Both the position numbers and the translations under genes were made by a program. A stretch of DNA of 64,000 nucleotides from NCBI GenBank assembly GCA_025350325.1, contig JANXYB010000082.1, positions 55,426-119,425 of the forward strand, written 5' to 3'. The notes below the pieces were generated by a model. The model was not told the origin of the DNA. It saw only the letters and a list, made by a program, of their open reading frames with translations, and did no database searches. Shown here piece by piece: positions 34,903 through 44,115 of the stretch; position 1 is the first letter of the stretch, and each line of letters opens with the position of its first letter. The stretch comes from Acidobacteriaceae bacterium. GTDB taxonomy: Bacteria > Acidobacteriota > Terriglobia > Terriglobales > Acidobacteriaceae.

Positions 34903-37671
34903 TTACGTCAGCAGCGAACCTAGAATTTCCGGCGCGGCATGGAGCGCTGCGTCGATCTGCGCCTGGTCTTTGCCGCCAGCTTCGGCAATTTCGGGCTTGC
35001 CGCCGCCTGAGCCACCGACAAGTTTCGCGACTGCACCGACCAGTTTCCCCGCCTGAACGCGCTTGGTAAGCCCAGCCGTAACTCCGGCAATGAGTGCGAC
35101 TTTACCTTCGGGCTGTGCCGAGGCCAGCACCACAATGCCTTCACCCAGCTTCTGCTTTAGATTATCGACCAGCGTCCGCAACTGTCCGCGTTCAAGATTA
35201 TCGGCACGCAGGGTTGCGAGACGCACGCCTTTCACATCAACAGCGCGGCTAATGGCTTCGTCGAGCGCGCCTGCTGCGGATTTCATGCGCACCTCTTCAA
35301 GCTCGCGGCGCAAGTGCCTAATCTCTTCTTCGTTGCTGGCAAGCTTAAGGCGGAACGAGTCTGTCAAGCTGCCACCCGCCGTAGCCGGAGCAACCTGTGC
35401 AGCCAGTTGAGCGACGGCAAAATCTTCGCGAAAAGCATCGAGCGCGCCCATGCCGCTGATGGCCTCCACGCGGCGCACGCCCGACGAAACCGAACCCTCG
35501 CTCACGATCTTGATGAGGCCAATTTCGCCGGTAGCCGCGGTGTGTGTGCCGCCGCAAAGCTCGGTCGAAAAACCATCCGACAACTTCACTACGCGCACCT
35601 TGTCCCCGTACTTTTCGCCGAACAGGGCCATGGCATGGTATTCGCTGACGGCCACGTCGATTGGCACGTCTTCAAGCGTTTCGACGCGCGCGTTGGCGAG
35701 TACTTCGCGATTCACAATTGATTCGATTTCCTGCAATTCTTCGTCGGCGACCTGCGCGAAGTGGGAGAAGTCAAAGCGCAGCCGCGTTGGATCGACCAGC
35801 GAACCGGCTTGCTTGACGTGCGTGCCTAAAACCTGTCGCAGGGCCGCATGCAGAAGGTGTGTTCCCGTGTGATTGCGCTTGATCGCGTTACGGCGTTCGC
35901 CATCGACGACAGTATTGACGTGATCGCCGACCGCCAACGGCTGCTTGAGAATTGCCTTATGAGCGCGCACGCCCTGCACCGGCAGAACGCATCCCGTAAT
36001 GTCAGCAACAGTAGCGTTGCCGTCCACTGAAGTGAACCAGCCGGTGTCACCAATCTGGCCGCCGGAGTCGCCGTAAAAGCTGGTGTGGTCGAGCACGACG
36101 TCAACCGCATCGCCAGCATTCGCCGCAGGAACACCGACGCCATCCTTGACGATGGCGAGCACTGCAGCGTCAGTTGCATTGAGCTGCTTGTAGCCGAGGA
36201 AGTCGGTCTTGGCGAGTTCGCGGTACGCAGGGCTGGCGGATTTCTGACTGCCACCCTTCCAACTGGCGCGAGCGCGGGCTTGCTCGGCCTCTTTGGCCTG
36301 TTCAAAGCCGGCCTCGTCAAATTTGACGCCGGCATCTCGTGCCGCATCTACCATGAAATCGAGAGGAAGGCCGAAGGTCTCGTAAAGGTGAAAGGCCTTT
36401 TCGCCGGTGAAGTTATTCTTCAATTCTTCATCGAGGCGCGTCAGGCCGTATTTCAACACGCGATCAAATTGCTTTTCTTCTGCCTCAATCACTTTGGTGA
36501 CGCGGCCGGCAGATTCGATTAAATCGGGATAGGCACCCTGCATTTCGTCGCGCACGGCCGAGACCATCTGGTAGAGGAACGGCTTTTCCTGGCCGAGGAG
36601 GCGTCCGTGACGAATGCCGCGGCGAAGAATCTTGCGCAGCACGTAGCCGCGACCTTCATTCTGCGGCAGCACGCCATCATTGATGAGAAAAGTTGCCGCG
36701 CGGGCATGGTCGGCGATGATGCGCAAGCTGGCGTTGCCAATCGCGCGTTCAAGTGCCTCAGGGGCTAAAGCCCCGCCCTCATTTACGGCGTCATCGGCAC
36801 GACTAAAGTCGTGCCCTGTTACAAAGCCCGTCAACTGCGCCGCGCGGGCAATCAGCGGAGTGAACAGATCCGTCTCAAAGTTGGACACTTTGCCCTGCAA
36901 CACGGCAGCCACCCGCTCAAGGCCCATGCCGGTGTCGATGGACGGCTTGGGCAGCGGAGTCAGCTTGTAGCTGGTGGTCTTGCCTAGGGCATCGACGATC
37001 GCAGCGCGGTCAAACTGCATGAAAACAAGATTCCAGATTTCAACGTAGCGGGCATCGTCCTCGCCAAAAGGTTTATCGACGCCTGGGGTCTCGGCCGCCT
37101 CCATTCCCATGTCGTAGAAAATCTCTGAGCACGGGCCGCAGGGGCCGGTTTCGCCCATCTGCCAGAAATTATCCTTGAGGCCGTATTCCCTGATGCGCTC
37201 TTTCGGAACGCCGGCTTCGATCCAGTAGCCTTCGGCTTCGTCGTCGCGCGGCACGCCGTCGGCGCCCTCAAAGATGGTCACGTACAGGCGGTCCTTGGGG
37301 ATGCCGAACCACTCCTCGCTGGTGACCAGCTCCCAGGCGAACTGGATCGCCTCGCGCTTGAAATAGTCGCCGAAGCTGAAATTACCGAGCATCTCAAAAA
37401 ACGTGTGGTGACGCCGCGTAAAGCCCACATTTTCAAGGTCATTGTGCTTGCCGCCGGCGCGAACGCACTTTTGCGAAGTTGTCGCGCGGGAGTAATCCCT
37501 GCGCTCGGCACCGAGGAACAGGTCCTTGAACTGGTTCATGCCGGCGTTGGTAAACAGCAGCGTCGGGTCGTTGGCAGGCACCAGCGAGGAAGAGTGCACG
37601 CGGCGGTGGCCCTTCGACTCAAAAAAGCGCAGAAACTGTTCGCGTATGTCGTTCCCGGATCGGTTTTGCAT
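34903..37671 (-). CDS. alaS: Alanyl-tRNA synthetase
   Basis: The protein charges tRNA-Ala. It has the class II catalytic domain ([44 protein letters not shown]), the editing domain ([17 protein letters not shown] and [13 protein letters not shown] zinc/editing motifs) and the C-Ala domain ending near ILGSLLT. A longer frame begins at 37749, but the ATG at 37671 gives the family-typical N-terminus [13 protein letters not shown]. At 922 residues it is longer than usual (about 875), partly because about 25 residues between AAQLTG and [13 protein letters not shown] are encoded by a palindromic element (36755-36822) inserted in frame. The element sits in a surface-exposed linker region, so the enzyme is probably still functional. 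Confidence 0.96.
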   Translation of the reverse strand: MQNRSGNDIREQFLRFFESKGHRRVHSSSLVPANDPTLLFTNAGMNQFKDLFLGAERRDYSRATTSQKCVRAGGKHNDLENVGFTRRHHTFFEMLGNFSFGDYFKREAIQFAWELVTSEEWFGIPKDRLYVTIFEGADGVPRDDEAEGYWIEAGVPKERIREYGLKDNFWQMGETGPCGPCSEIFYDMGMEAAETPGVDKPFGEDDARYVEIWNLVFMQFDRAAIVDALGKTTSYKLTPLPKPSIDTGMGLERVAAVLQGKVSNFETDLFTPLIARAAQLTGFVTGHDFSRADDAVNEGGALAPEALERAIGNASLRIIADHARAATFLINDGVLPQNEGRGYVLRKILRRGIRHGRLLGQEKPFLYQMVSAVRDEMQGAYPDLIESAGRVTKVIEAEEKQFDRVLKYGLTRLDEELKNNFTGEKAFHLYETFGLPLDFMVDAARDAGVKFDEAGFEQAKEAEQARARASWKGGSQKSASPAYRELAKTDFLGYKQLNATDAAVLAIVKDGVGVPAANAGDAVDVVLDHTSFYGDSGGQIGDTGWFTSVDGNATVADITGCVLPVQGVRAHKAILKQPLAVGDHVNTVVDGERRNAIKRNHTGTHLLHAALRQVLGTHVKQAGSLVDPTRLRFDFSHFAQVADEELQEIESIVNREVLANARVETLEDVPIDVAVSEYHAMALFGEKYGDKVRVVKLSDGFSTELCGGTHTAATGEIGLIKIVSEGSVSSGVRRVEAISGMGALDAFREDFAVAQLAAQVAPATAGGSLTDSFRLKLASNEEEIRHLRRELEEVRMKSAAGALDEAISRAVDVKGVRLATLRADNLERGQLRTLVDNLKQKLGEGIVVLASAQPEGKVALIAGVTAGLTKRVQAGKLVGAVAKLVGGSGGGKPEIAEAGGKDQAQIDAALHAAPEILGSLLT
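36755..36822. repeat. Palindromic element inserted in frame in alaS
   Basis: Two palindromes lie close together inside alaS: GGGGCTAAAGCCCC at 36761-36774 and GGCACGACTAAAGTCGTGCC at 36796-36815. Both have the same design, two inverted arms around a central TAAA. Read in the alaS frame they encode [20 protein letters not shown], a stretch not present between the corresponding conserved blocks of AlaS. The reading frame is kept. The arrangement recalls Rickettsia palindromic elements, which also sit inside protein-coding genes, but relatedness is not implied. Confidence 0.7.
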
Positions 37672-37819
37672 AGCGTAACTAGTGTAATTGGAGTCGCGTG
37701 GAGGCGCGCGTCGAGTGGCATCTGCCGGGTGCGACGGAGTCAAAAGCAAATTCTTAGACGCTGCCGTGCCAAGGCGGCTCTTTGCATCTTATGAATGCGG
37801 TAAAAGAATGGAGAGAGAA

Positions 37820-38116
37820 ATGGATAAGTTTGCGTTGTTAGCTCTATTGAATGCCAAGCCGGGAAAAGAAGACGAGGTCGAGAAGTTTTTGAAGTCGGCT
37901 CAGCCGCTGGCAGAAAAGGAAACAGCCACAAGCACCTGGTATGCCGTGAAGCTCGGACCGGGACGATTTGGCATCTTCGACACATTCAAAGACGAGGCGG
38001 GACGGAACGCTCACCTGACCGGGGAGATCGCCAAGGCCCTGTTTGCGAAGGCAGAAGATCTATTTTCGGATAAGCCGCAGGTAGAGAAGCTCGAAATCCT
38101 GGCCTCGAAGAAGTAG
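37820..38116 (+). CDS. Antibiotic-biosynthesis-monooxygenase (ABM) fold protein
   Basis: The 98-residue protein begins MDKFALLALLNAKPGKEDEV and shows the ABM ferredoxin-like pattern: beta strand, helix with a PGKE start, then TWYAVKLGPGRFGIFDTFKDE and a final strand after a helix (HLTGEIAKALFAKAEDLF). ABM proteins are usually homodimeric and include quinol monooxygenases and haem-degrading enzymes; no specific residue set points to one of these here. The frame is open from 37688, but GGAGAG lies just before ATG 37820 and the upstream part is not protein-like. An ATG at 37808 is an alternative. It is divergent from alaS with about 148 bases between. Confidence 0.75.
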   Translation: MDKFALLALLNAKPGKEDEVEKFLKSAQPLAEKETATSTWYAVKLGPGRFGIFDTFKDEAGRNAHLTGEIAKALFAKAEDLFSDKPQVEKLEILASKK

Positions 38117-38611
38117 TCATCGGGCGGCCGTCCCTTTGCGTATTAATCACCCCTCCCCCCTCCCCCCCTATTTCTGGATGGAAGTGTTTTGCTTACATCG
38201 GTTTGCGGGGGGTCGCCTGCGCTAAAAATTTGATTCTAAAAGGGTTGGCCGCAGAAATTTGATTATAAAGGAGTTAGGCCTTATTGGCGTATGAAGCGGC
38301 GAGTGACGGGGTGGCGCTGCAGGAATAAGCCATGCAACAATTGTGCGCTTTCTACCAGGAATGATCCGCAAAGCTTAGAGCGGTTTCCGAAATCATTCCG
38401 AATACGCCTAGGCTTGAGGGTTGTAGAGGGTGGCTCTTTATCGATTAAAGAGCCGCTTGAGTGCGTGCTTTCGATCCACACCAATGCAGAAACTGCTATA
38501 GCAGTCAGACGCAATACCGAAGCGCTATAGCAGGCACACTATCGTTCGGCTCTCCCCAGGAAGTCGATGCGGCGTGCGTACGAACTCGTTCTTGAAATTG
38601 TCGCCAGTGGA
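38117..38611. other. 495-base intergenic region with tandem repeat, hairpins and C-tracts
   Basis: I find no convincing gene here. It contains a C-rich tract (38148-38170), two imperfect 30-base tandem copies (38221-38250 and 38251-38280) sharing AATTTGATT...TAAA and ending GGCC, and a 9-bp hairpin GGCTCTTTA-TCGAT-TAAAGAGCC at 38432-38454. The palindrome CTGCTATAGCAG is near 38493-38504, with a partial echo GCGCTATAGCAGG near 38521. A frame at 38291-38530 is open but has no family resemblance or ribosome binding site. It separates two convergent genes, so the hairpins may act in transcript ending. Confidence 0.5.
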
Positions 38612-39886
38612 TCAGGAGAACTCCCAACGACGGGCGAGGCGGCGGGCAACCAGAAACAGCGCCGTGCCTACGCCGAGCAACACGGCGATTTGCGGAGCCA
38701 GCGCCGATACGGGGAGGTCACGCCAGAAAACTTTGGTGAAACCATCGATGGCCCAGGCATTGATGGTAAACATTCCCGCCTTCTGCATAGCGAGCGGCAT
38801 GAGATTACGGGGAAACATGCTGCCCCCTAATGCCGACATGGTAAGGATGAGCAGCGTTGAGACCGCTCCAAGTTGCGCGCGGGTGCGGCACATACTGGCC
38901 AGCAACATTCCAAATGCGGCCACCGCAAACGCGGTGCAGAGGCCGATGATGACAAAGCCAGCAAGGTGATTGTGAAAGTCGAGATGGAACACGGCCCACG
39001 CCCAAACGAACATGACAACCAACTGAGTGAAGGCGAGGAGGGTATTGAAGGCAAGCTTGCCCGCCAGCAGCGTAGTCATGGTGACGTGCGAACTGAGAAC
39101 GCGGTCGAGGGTACCGGAGTCCGATTCGTCGAGCAGTGAACCCGCCGATCCGCTGGCGGTGAAGAGAAGAAACATGACACCGATGCCCGCGGCGTAGAAG
39201 CAGACAAGGTTTTTCTTTTCTCCTATTACGGAGCGGGACTGCACCGCGATTACGCCGCCACCGGAAGCACTGGAGGTGTCGCTGTCAGGGTTCGATTTTT
39301 CCTGTTCCTTGAGCTGCGCGAGGTTTTCTTCCATTCGCTTTTTCTGCTGGGGTGTGAAGCCGCCGATGAATTGGCCGGTGAATTCAGAACCCTTCTGGGC
39401 CATGACGCTGGGCATTGCAGACATGCCGACCTTTTGAAGGAGGCCGCCTACCATCTGCGGCGCGATCGTGTCGCTGGAATCGTTGAGCATCTGAATGGAG
39501 GGCGATCCATCGCTTGAGCCAAAGGAGATGGGGTTTTTGCCGAAGTCGCGAGGAATGATCAGAGCAATTTGCGAATCCCCTGACTTGACGGAAGCCTCAG
39601 CAGTGGCAGCGGTGTAGTCGGGCTGCGCGACTTTATTTTTGGGAGCGGGACGCTCGGAGACGATGAGCGAGGCCTCATGCTCAAGCGCTCTCACCAACTG
39701 ATGCGAGGCTGTGCTTTGATCCTGATCGACAACGATGAGTGAGATCTTAGGCGTGGAGTTGTGCTGGGTGGCGAAGATGGCCGCGAAGATACTGAAGAAA
39801 GCGACGGGGAGCATGAAGCTGAGTGCGAGCGCGGCCCGGTCCCGGCGCAAGGCCTTGATGGCGGTAAGAACGATGGCGTAAATCAA
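38612..39886 (-). CDS. ABC-2 type exporter permease
   Basis: The 424-residue membrane protein has one N-terminal transmembrane helix (LALSFMLPVAFFSIFAAIF), a large extracytoplasmic domain (residues about 45-225) and about five helices in the C-terminal half (LVCFYAAGIGVMFLLFTASG, FVIIGLCTAFAVAAFGMLLA, TLLILTMSALGGSMF). This is the ABC2_membrane_3 layout of drug, polysaccharide or lipid exporters. Its start overlaps the end of the ATPase gene by four bases (39883-39886), so the two form one transporter. The substrate is unknown. The usual antibiotic-export role cannot be distinguished from envelope-component export. Confidence 0.88.
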   Translation of the reverse strand: MIYAIVLTAIKALRRDRAALALSFMLPVAFFSIFAAIFATQHNSTPKISLIVVDQDQSTASHQLVRALEHEASLIVSERPAPKNKVAQPDYTAATAEASVKSGDSQIALIIPRDFGKNPISFGSSDGSPSIQMLNDSSDTIAPQMVGGLLQKVGMSAMPSVMAQKGSEFTGQFIGGFTPQQKKRMEENLAQLKEQEKSNPDSDTSSASGGGVIAVQSRSVIGEKKNLVCFYAAGIGVMFLLFTASGSAGSLLDESDSGTLDRVLSSHVTMTTLLAGKLAFNTLLAFTQLVVMFVWAWAVFHLDFHNHLAGFVIIGLCTAFAVAAFGMLLASMCRTRAQLGAVSTLLILTMSALGGSMFPRNLMPLAMQKAGMFTINAWAIDGFTKVFWRDLPVSALAPQIAVLLGVGTALFLVARRLARRWEFS

Positions 39887-40851
39887 TCGCGCAACTCCCT
39901 TCCGGTGAGGTGAAGAAAAACGGATTCAAGCGTGGGCCGATGGAGAGAGACGTCTGCCAATTCCAGCCCGTCGTCGGCGGCATCTTTGAGCAGCGCGACA
40001 ACCTCGGTTGAATTCTCGATGCTGAATTCAGCGTTGGGTCCGCTGATGCGACCGCCGCGGCGCTCGACCCACGCAGCAATCTCTGGCGACGTTCCCGCAA
40101 AGCGCGCGGTGACCTGGCTGCGCGAGCCGAATGCGTTATGTACGAGGTCCTCTTTGGTACCGAGCGCAATGATGCGGCCGTGATCGATGATGGCTATGCG
40201 ATCGCATAGCTGCTCCGCTTCTTCCATGTAGTGCGTGGTGTAAACGATCGAGGTCCCCTGGGCGCGCAGGTTCTCGATCATTTCGAAGATGCGTATGCGC
40301 GACTGGGGATCGACCCCGACAGTAGGCTCATCCATCAGCACAACGCGCGGGCGGTGAATGATGCCGGCAGCCATGTTGAGGCGGCGCTTCATGCCACCGG
40401 AAAGATTTTTGGCCAGTTCGTCAGCCTTGTCCTGCAATGCGGCCCAATCGAGACACCACGCGACAGCTTCGGCGAGCTTGCTGCCCGACAGCCCATGATA
40501 GCGGCCGAATGAAAACAGATTTTCGCTGCTGGTGAGGCGGGGGTAGACGGCCAATTCCTGCGGTATCCAGCCGAGAGCTTCGCGTGCGGCTTTGGAACTG
40601 GCGGAGAAGCCGAAGACGGCAATCGTGCCGGCATCGGGTAACACACGCCCCACGATGCCGCGTATGACCGTGCTCTTGCCTGCGCCATTCGGTCCGAGAA
40701 GGCCCAGGCATTCGCCGGCGCGGAGTTGGAGAGACACGCCCTCGACCGCTTTTACGGCGCCAAAACTCACGACCAGGGATGTCACTTCGAGGGGCAGCGC
40801 CGTGGAGACTGGCGCGGCTAAGACTGTGGCCATCGAGCCTCCCAAAGTCAT
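39883..40851 (-). CDS. ABC exporter ATP-binding protein
   Basis: The 322-residue protein shows Walker [10 protein letters not shown], the ABC signature [12 protein letters not shown] and Walker [15 protein letters not shown] with the following switch His ([14 protein letters not shown]). It energises the ABC-2 permease encoded immediately downstream. The C-terminal extension (residues about 230-320) is the usual DUF4162-like part of DrrA-type ATPases. Two in-frame ATGs, 40851 and 40833, each follow an identical GGAGGCTCG; the products would differ by six residues. Confidence 0.93.
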   Translation of the reverse strand: MTLGGSMATVLAAPVSTALPLEVTSLVVSFGAVKAVEGVSLQLRAGECLGLLGPNGAGKSTVIRGIVGRVLPDAGTIAVFGFSASSKAAREALGWIPQELAVYPRLTSSENLFSFGRYHGLSGSKLAEAVAWCLDWAALQDKADELAKNLSGGMKRRLNMAAGIIHRPRVVLMDEPTVGVDPQSRIRIFEMIENLRAQGTSIVYTTHYMEEAEQLCDRIAIIDHGRIIALGTKEDLVHNAFGSRSQVTARFAGTSPEIAAWVERRGGRISGPNAEFSIENSTEVVALLKDAADDGLELADVSLHRPTLESVFLHLTGRELRD

Positions 40852-40995
40852 CGAGCCTCCGAAAAATGCGAGTTTAGATTTGAATTCTTTGCGGACGAGC
40901 CTTCACAACTATTTATACGAGATAGGGATATTGAAAGTTCGCTTCTGAGCCATGCTACACCGGGGCAGGCGTTGGATTTCGTGACCAGGCTGAAT

Positions 40996-41595
40996 TCACT
41001 CCGCGCCTGAGTCGTCGGAGCTCGACTCTGAAGACAGGCTTTCGAGAGCAGCGAGGGATTCGTCGGGAACGTTCCATTGACGCAAGATTTTATAGATTAC
41101 GGCGATGGAGAAGCCGGCCGCAACGAGGCGTCGCATGACGCGCGCAGTTTCCTTTTCGTTTTCTGGCTTGCGCATACGCTTGCGTTCGAGATGTTGACGG
41201 GCGAGGGTTTCTTCGTCGGTGTCGGCGTAGCGGGCCTCAAGGGTGCCGGTGATGAGATCGGCGTCGACCCCCTTATGCTGAAGATTTTGGCGAACGCGAC
41301 GCTGACCCAATTTTTCATTCTGCTGGCGAAGGCGGGCGTAGGTTTCCGCATAGACCGCGTCGTCGAGGTAACCATGTTCCTTGAGGCGTGCAACCGTGGC
41401 GTTGATGATCGCGTCGCCGCGTTTGCCGGGCTCGACGCGGAGTTGCATCAGGCGCCGCATTTCAGATTCGGTGCGCATGGCGCGACCGAGTGAGCGCAGC
41501 GCGTAGTCGAAGAGGCCCGCTTCGTTGAGAAAGACTTTTGGCTTGCCGGGTTTGCGTTGAAAGGACAGGTCGCGGCTCCGTTTGTTGCGGCTCAC
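40996..41595 (-). CDS. recX: RecX family regulator of RecA
   Basis: The 199-residue protein matches RecX: ALRSLGRAMRTESEMRRLM, HGYLDDAVYAETYARLRQQN, GQRRVRQNLQHKGVDADLI and repeated three-helix units. RecX binds RecA filaments and limits their activity. It usually lies beside recA, but no recA is nearby; the neighbours are an ABC exporter and an S9 peptidase. The protein is slightly longer than E. coli RecX owing to an N-terminal basic tail (MSRNKRSRDLSFQRKPGKPK) and an acidic Ser-rich C-terminus. Confidence 0.9.
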   Translation of the reverse strand: MSRNKRSRDLSFQRKPGKPKVFLNEAGLFDYALRSLGRAMRTESEMRRLMQLRVEPGKRGDAIINATVARLKEHGYLDDAVYAETYARLRQQNEKLGQRRVRQNLQHKGVDADLITGTLEARYADTDEETLARQHLERKRMRKPENEKETARVMRRLVAAGFSIAVIYKILRQWNVPDESLAALESLSSESSSDDSGAE

Positions 41596-41655
41596 ATCTG
41601 CTCTGATTCACCACACATTGGCTTTGAAGTGGCGGCTCCGTTGTGTATTGGGCCT

Positions 41656-41680
41656 CCCACCCTTGCTGTGCAAGGATGGG
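41656..41680. repeat. REP-like hairpin followed by GGCACCCC
   Basis: CCCACCCTTGC and GCAAGGATGGG form an 11-bp stem with one mismatch and a 3-base loop; GCACCCCC follows. It is one of at least six similar elements in the window that share a hairpin and a GGGGCACCC tail. It lies between recX and the S9 peptidase. Confidence 0.65.
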
Positions 41681-41688
41681 GCACCCCC

Positions 41689-41767
41689 AAAGTCATTGCT
41701 TATTTAGCAACCATACGGTTGCTAATTAAAGTCATTGCTTATTCCGCAACCATTTGGGTTGCTAGTT
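41689..41767. repeat. Two-copy 39-40-base tandem repeat at the 3' end of the S9 peptidase gene
   Basis: Copy 1 (41689-41727) and copy 2 (41728-41767) both start AAAGTCATTGCTTATT and contain a GCAACC...GGTTGC hairpin (for example AGCAACC-ATAC-GGTTGCT). They differ at a few positions. The stop codon of the S9 peptidase (41762-41764) lies inside copy 2, so the repeat has reached or replaced the end of the coding sequence. Confidence 0.75.
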
Positions 41768-43954
41768 GGCAGGCTTCGTCCACTGGTCGACCCAGTCGTT
41801 AACGGTCTTGTACCAGAGGCGCGCATTCTGCGGCTTCAGCACCCAATGGCCTTCGTCGGGAAAATACAGCATCTTGCTTGGAACATTGAGCCGCTGCAGG
41901 GTGTTAAAAAGCTGATAGCCTTCACTCACATCAAGCCGGTAATCGAGTTGCGAATGGATCACGAGAGTCGGCGTCTTGAAGTTCTTCGCCGACAGCATCG
42001 GGGCCCACTTGCGGAAGGGATTCGCCTGGTCGGGCTTGCCGTAGTAGTCCCACGGCTTGCCTTTGAACTCCCACTCGTTGAACCACATCTCCTCTGTCGA
42101 CCCATATGCCGATTCGGGATCGAACATGCCGTCGTGCGACACGATGCACTTGAAGCGCGTGGTGTGGCCGAGCACCCAGTTGGCCATGTAGCCGCCGTAG
42201 CTGGCGCCGAGTGCGCATTCGCGACTCTTGTCGATGAAGGAGTAATGCTGCTCGGCGTAATCGAGGCCGAGCATTAGATCGGTGAAAGGCTTGCCGCCCC
42301 AGTCGCCGTTGACTCCATCGACCACGGTTTGCCCATAGCCGGTTGAGCCACGCGGGTTGATCATAACGACGACGTAGCCATTGGCGGCGAAGAGTTCGGC
42401 ATTCCAGCGGTAGGACCACGCGTCGCCCCATGCGCCTTGCGGGCCGCCGTGGATGAGAAATTTGACTGGATATTTTTTGGCGGGATCGAAGGCGGGGGGT
42501 TTGATTGTGAAGCCCTGCAGCTTGGTTTTATCCGCGGCGGTGAACCAGAAGGATTCGAGTGGGGCGAGATCGAGTTGGGCGAGGAGGACGTCGTTGAGGT
42601 GAGTGAGGGGGGATTGTTTGACATCGTGGACTATCACTTCTGACATGCCGGGTGATAGACCGAAGCTGCGAAGCATGTGGCCGACCATCTCCGTATCCAG
42701 GGCCGTCACCTCGCCGGGGGCGTTCACGGTCACTCGAGTGACAACCAGATACTTCCCGTCACTGGTAGGGAGCAGACCGCCGTACTCGCCTTCCTTTGTT
42801 AGCTGAGGAATGAACTTGTTGCGCAATGTCACTCCATTCAGCCCGATCCCATCTATTTCATAAACGGGCGCCTCGCCCTTGTCGCCGCTTGTGAAATAGA
42901 TCGTGTTGGAAGACGCAGGTCCCCACGCAAACTCATCTACCCAGCGATCGAAGTTAGTCAACAAATCCTTCGCCGTCTTCGATGCGCGGTCGTAGAGCAT
43001 CAGCCGAAACTTGTCGCTTTCGTAGCCTGGGCGTGCCTGACTGCGCCAGGCGAGATATTTGCCATCGGGCGAATACGCCGGATTGAAATCCCCGCCCGGC
43101 GCCGTCGACACCTTTACGGGCTTGGCTGCAGGATCAGCCAGGTTCAACGTGAAGATGTCCGCATTGGTTGAGATGGCCGGGTTGGGGTCAAGGTTTTCAG
43201 TGAAAGCAAGTTCCTTCGAATCGGGCGAGATCGCAAATCCACCGCCGCCTTCAAGGGAAAACGGGGGCACATCATGCGGATCATTGGGCGTGAGGTCGCG
43301 CATCTCTCCGTTCTCGACGGAAACGGCGAACAGGTGCGAACGCTTTTCGCCGGTGAAATGGTTCCAGTGGCGGTAGAGGAGGTGGGTAAAGACTTGCGCC
43401 TTTACCTTGCTCGCGGTAAGAGCGGCATCGCGGTCGGCGTTGCACTTGTTCCCAACTGCGCCTTCCTGAGGCCGTATGGCCGGGCACTCGGGATAGACCG
43501 CCGCCGTAAACACAATCGACTTCCCATCTGGAGCCCACTGCGCGTTGTCGGCGTCGGTGGCAGTGTTTGTTAGCTTCCTAGCGTTGGTGGCAGCGCCGTT
43601 GGCCGAATCAAAGTCTGCCAGCCAAACCTGCTGGCCGCCCTCGCGACCGCTTATGAAGAGAATGCGCGTGCCGTCGGCTGAGAACTGTGGCCCGCTGTCG
43701 CCGGGCTTGGCGACCGAGAGCTTTGACGGATCGCCACCCTCAATCTTCTGCAGCCACAGCTCCGCTGTTTTGGTGTTTTGGTCAAGATCGACGGAAGTCA
43801 CCGAATACGCAAGCCACTTGCCGTCGGGCGAAACGGCGGTTTCACCGAGTCGTTTCATCTGCATCATGTCTTCAAAAGTCATGGGTCGTTTGACAGGTTG
43901 GGCTGACGACACCATGACAAAGGCGAGGGCGAGAAGGAGGGTGTATTTGCGCAT
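41762..43954 (-). CDS. Secreted S9 prolyl-oligopeptidase family peptidase
   Basis: The 730-residue protein begins MRKYTLLLALAFVMVSSAQP, a Sec signal, and then has a seven-bladed propeller (TolB/DPP4-like repeats such as SPDGKWLAYSV and SADGTRILFISGREG) and a C-terminal alpha/beta-hydrolase domain. The catalytic serine is in GASYGGYMANW (about residue 585), the aspartate in SQLDYRLDV (about 669) and the histidine in PDEGHWVL (about 701). It probably cleaves peptides in the periplasm or outside the cell. The frame is open to 44155, but that extension includes a REP-like hairpin and no signal, so I start at 43954. The 3' end overlaps a tandem repeat. Confidence 0.93.
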   Translation of the reverse strand: MRKYTLLLALAFVMVSSAQPVKRPMTFEDMMQMKRLGETAVSPDGKWLAYSVTSVDLDQNTKTAELWLQKIEGGDPSKLSVAKPGDSGPQFSADGTRILFISGREGGQQVWLADFDSANGAATNARKLTNTATDADNAQWAPDGKSIVFTAAVYPECPAIRPQEGAVGNKCNADRDAALTASKVKAQVFTHLLYRHWNHFTGEKRSHLFAVSVENGEMRDLTPNDPHDVPPFSLEGGGGFAISPDSKELAFTENLDPNPAISTNADIFTLNLADPAAKPVKVSTAPGGDFNPAYSPDGKYLAWRSQARPGYESDKFRLMLYDRASKTAKDLLTNFDRWVDEFAWGPASSNTIYFTSGDKGEAPVYEIDGIGLNGVTLRNKFIPQLTKEGEYGGLLPTSDGKYLVVTRVTVNAPGEVTALDTEMVGHMLRSFGLSPGMSEVIVHDVKQSPLTHLNDVLLAQLDLAPLESFWFTAADKTKLQGFTIKPPAFDPAKKYPVKFLIHGGPQGAWGDAWSYRWNAELFAANGYVVVMINPRGSTGYGQTVVDGVNGDWGGKPFTDLMLGLDYAEQHYSFIDKSRECALGASYGGYMANWVLGHTTRFKCIVSHDGMFDPESAYGSTEEMWFNEWEFKGKPWDYYGKPDQANPFRKWAPMLSAKNFKTPTLVIHSQLDYRLDVSEGYQLFNTLQRLNVPSKMLYFPDEGHWVLKPQNARLWYKTVNDWVDQWTKPAN

Positions 43955-44034
43955 AGATTCACAGGGCGCACGGTGAACGCTGAGATGTGCGCGAAGGAGA
44001 AGTTTACACCGGGGCAGGGTGAGGTTCGTGCTTT

Positions 44035-44060
44035 CCCATGTCTCAGAAGCTAGACATGGG
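44035..44060. repeat. REP-like hairpin followed by GGCACCC
   Basis: CCCATGTCT (44035-44043) and AGACATGGG (44052-44060) form a perfect 9-bp stem; GCACCCGGC follows. It has the same TCTCAGAA loop as the copies at 59869 and 63578. It lies between the kinase-like gene and the S9 peptidase, where it may protect or end transcripts. Confidence 0.75.
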
Positions 44061-44115
44061 GCACCCGGCGAGACTGATGCACCCCGGCTCGGTATGCCTC
44101 CAGCCTTAGTTGCCC

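Noticed and set aside
38291..38530. Plus-strand frame of 79 codons in the intergenic region after the ABM-fold gene
   Set aside because: No ribosome binding site, no family resemblance, and it overlaps a hairpin and palindromes.
40902..40995. Promoter search upstream of the ABC exporter genes
   Set aside because: AT-rich stretches are present but no -35/-10 pair with acceptable spacing could be defended.
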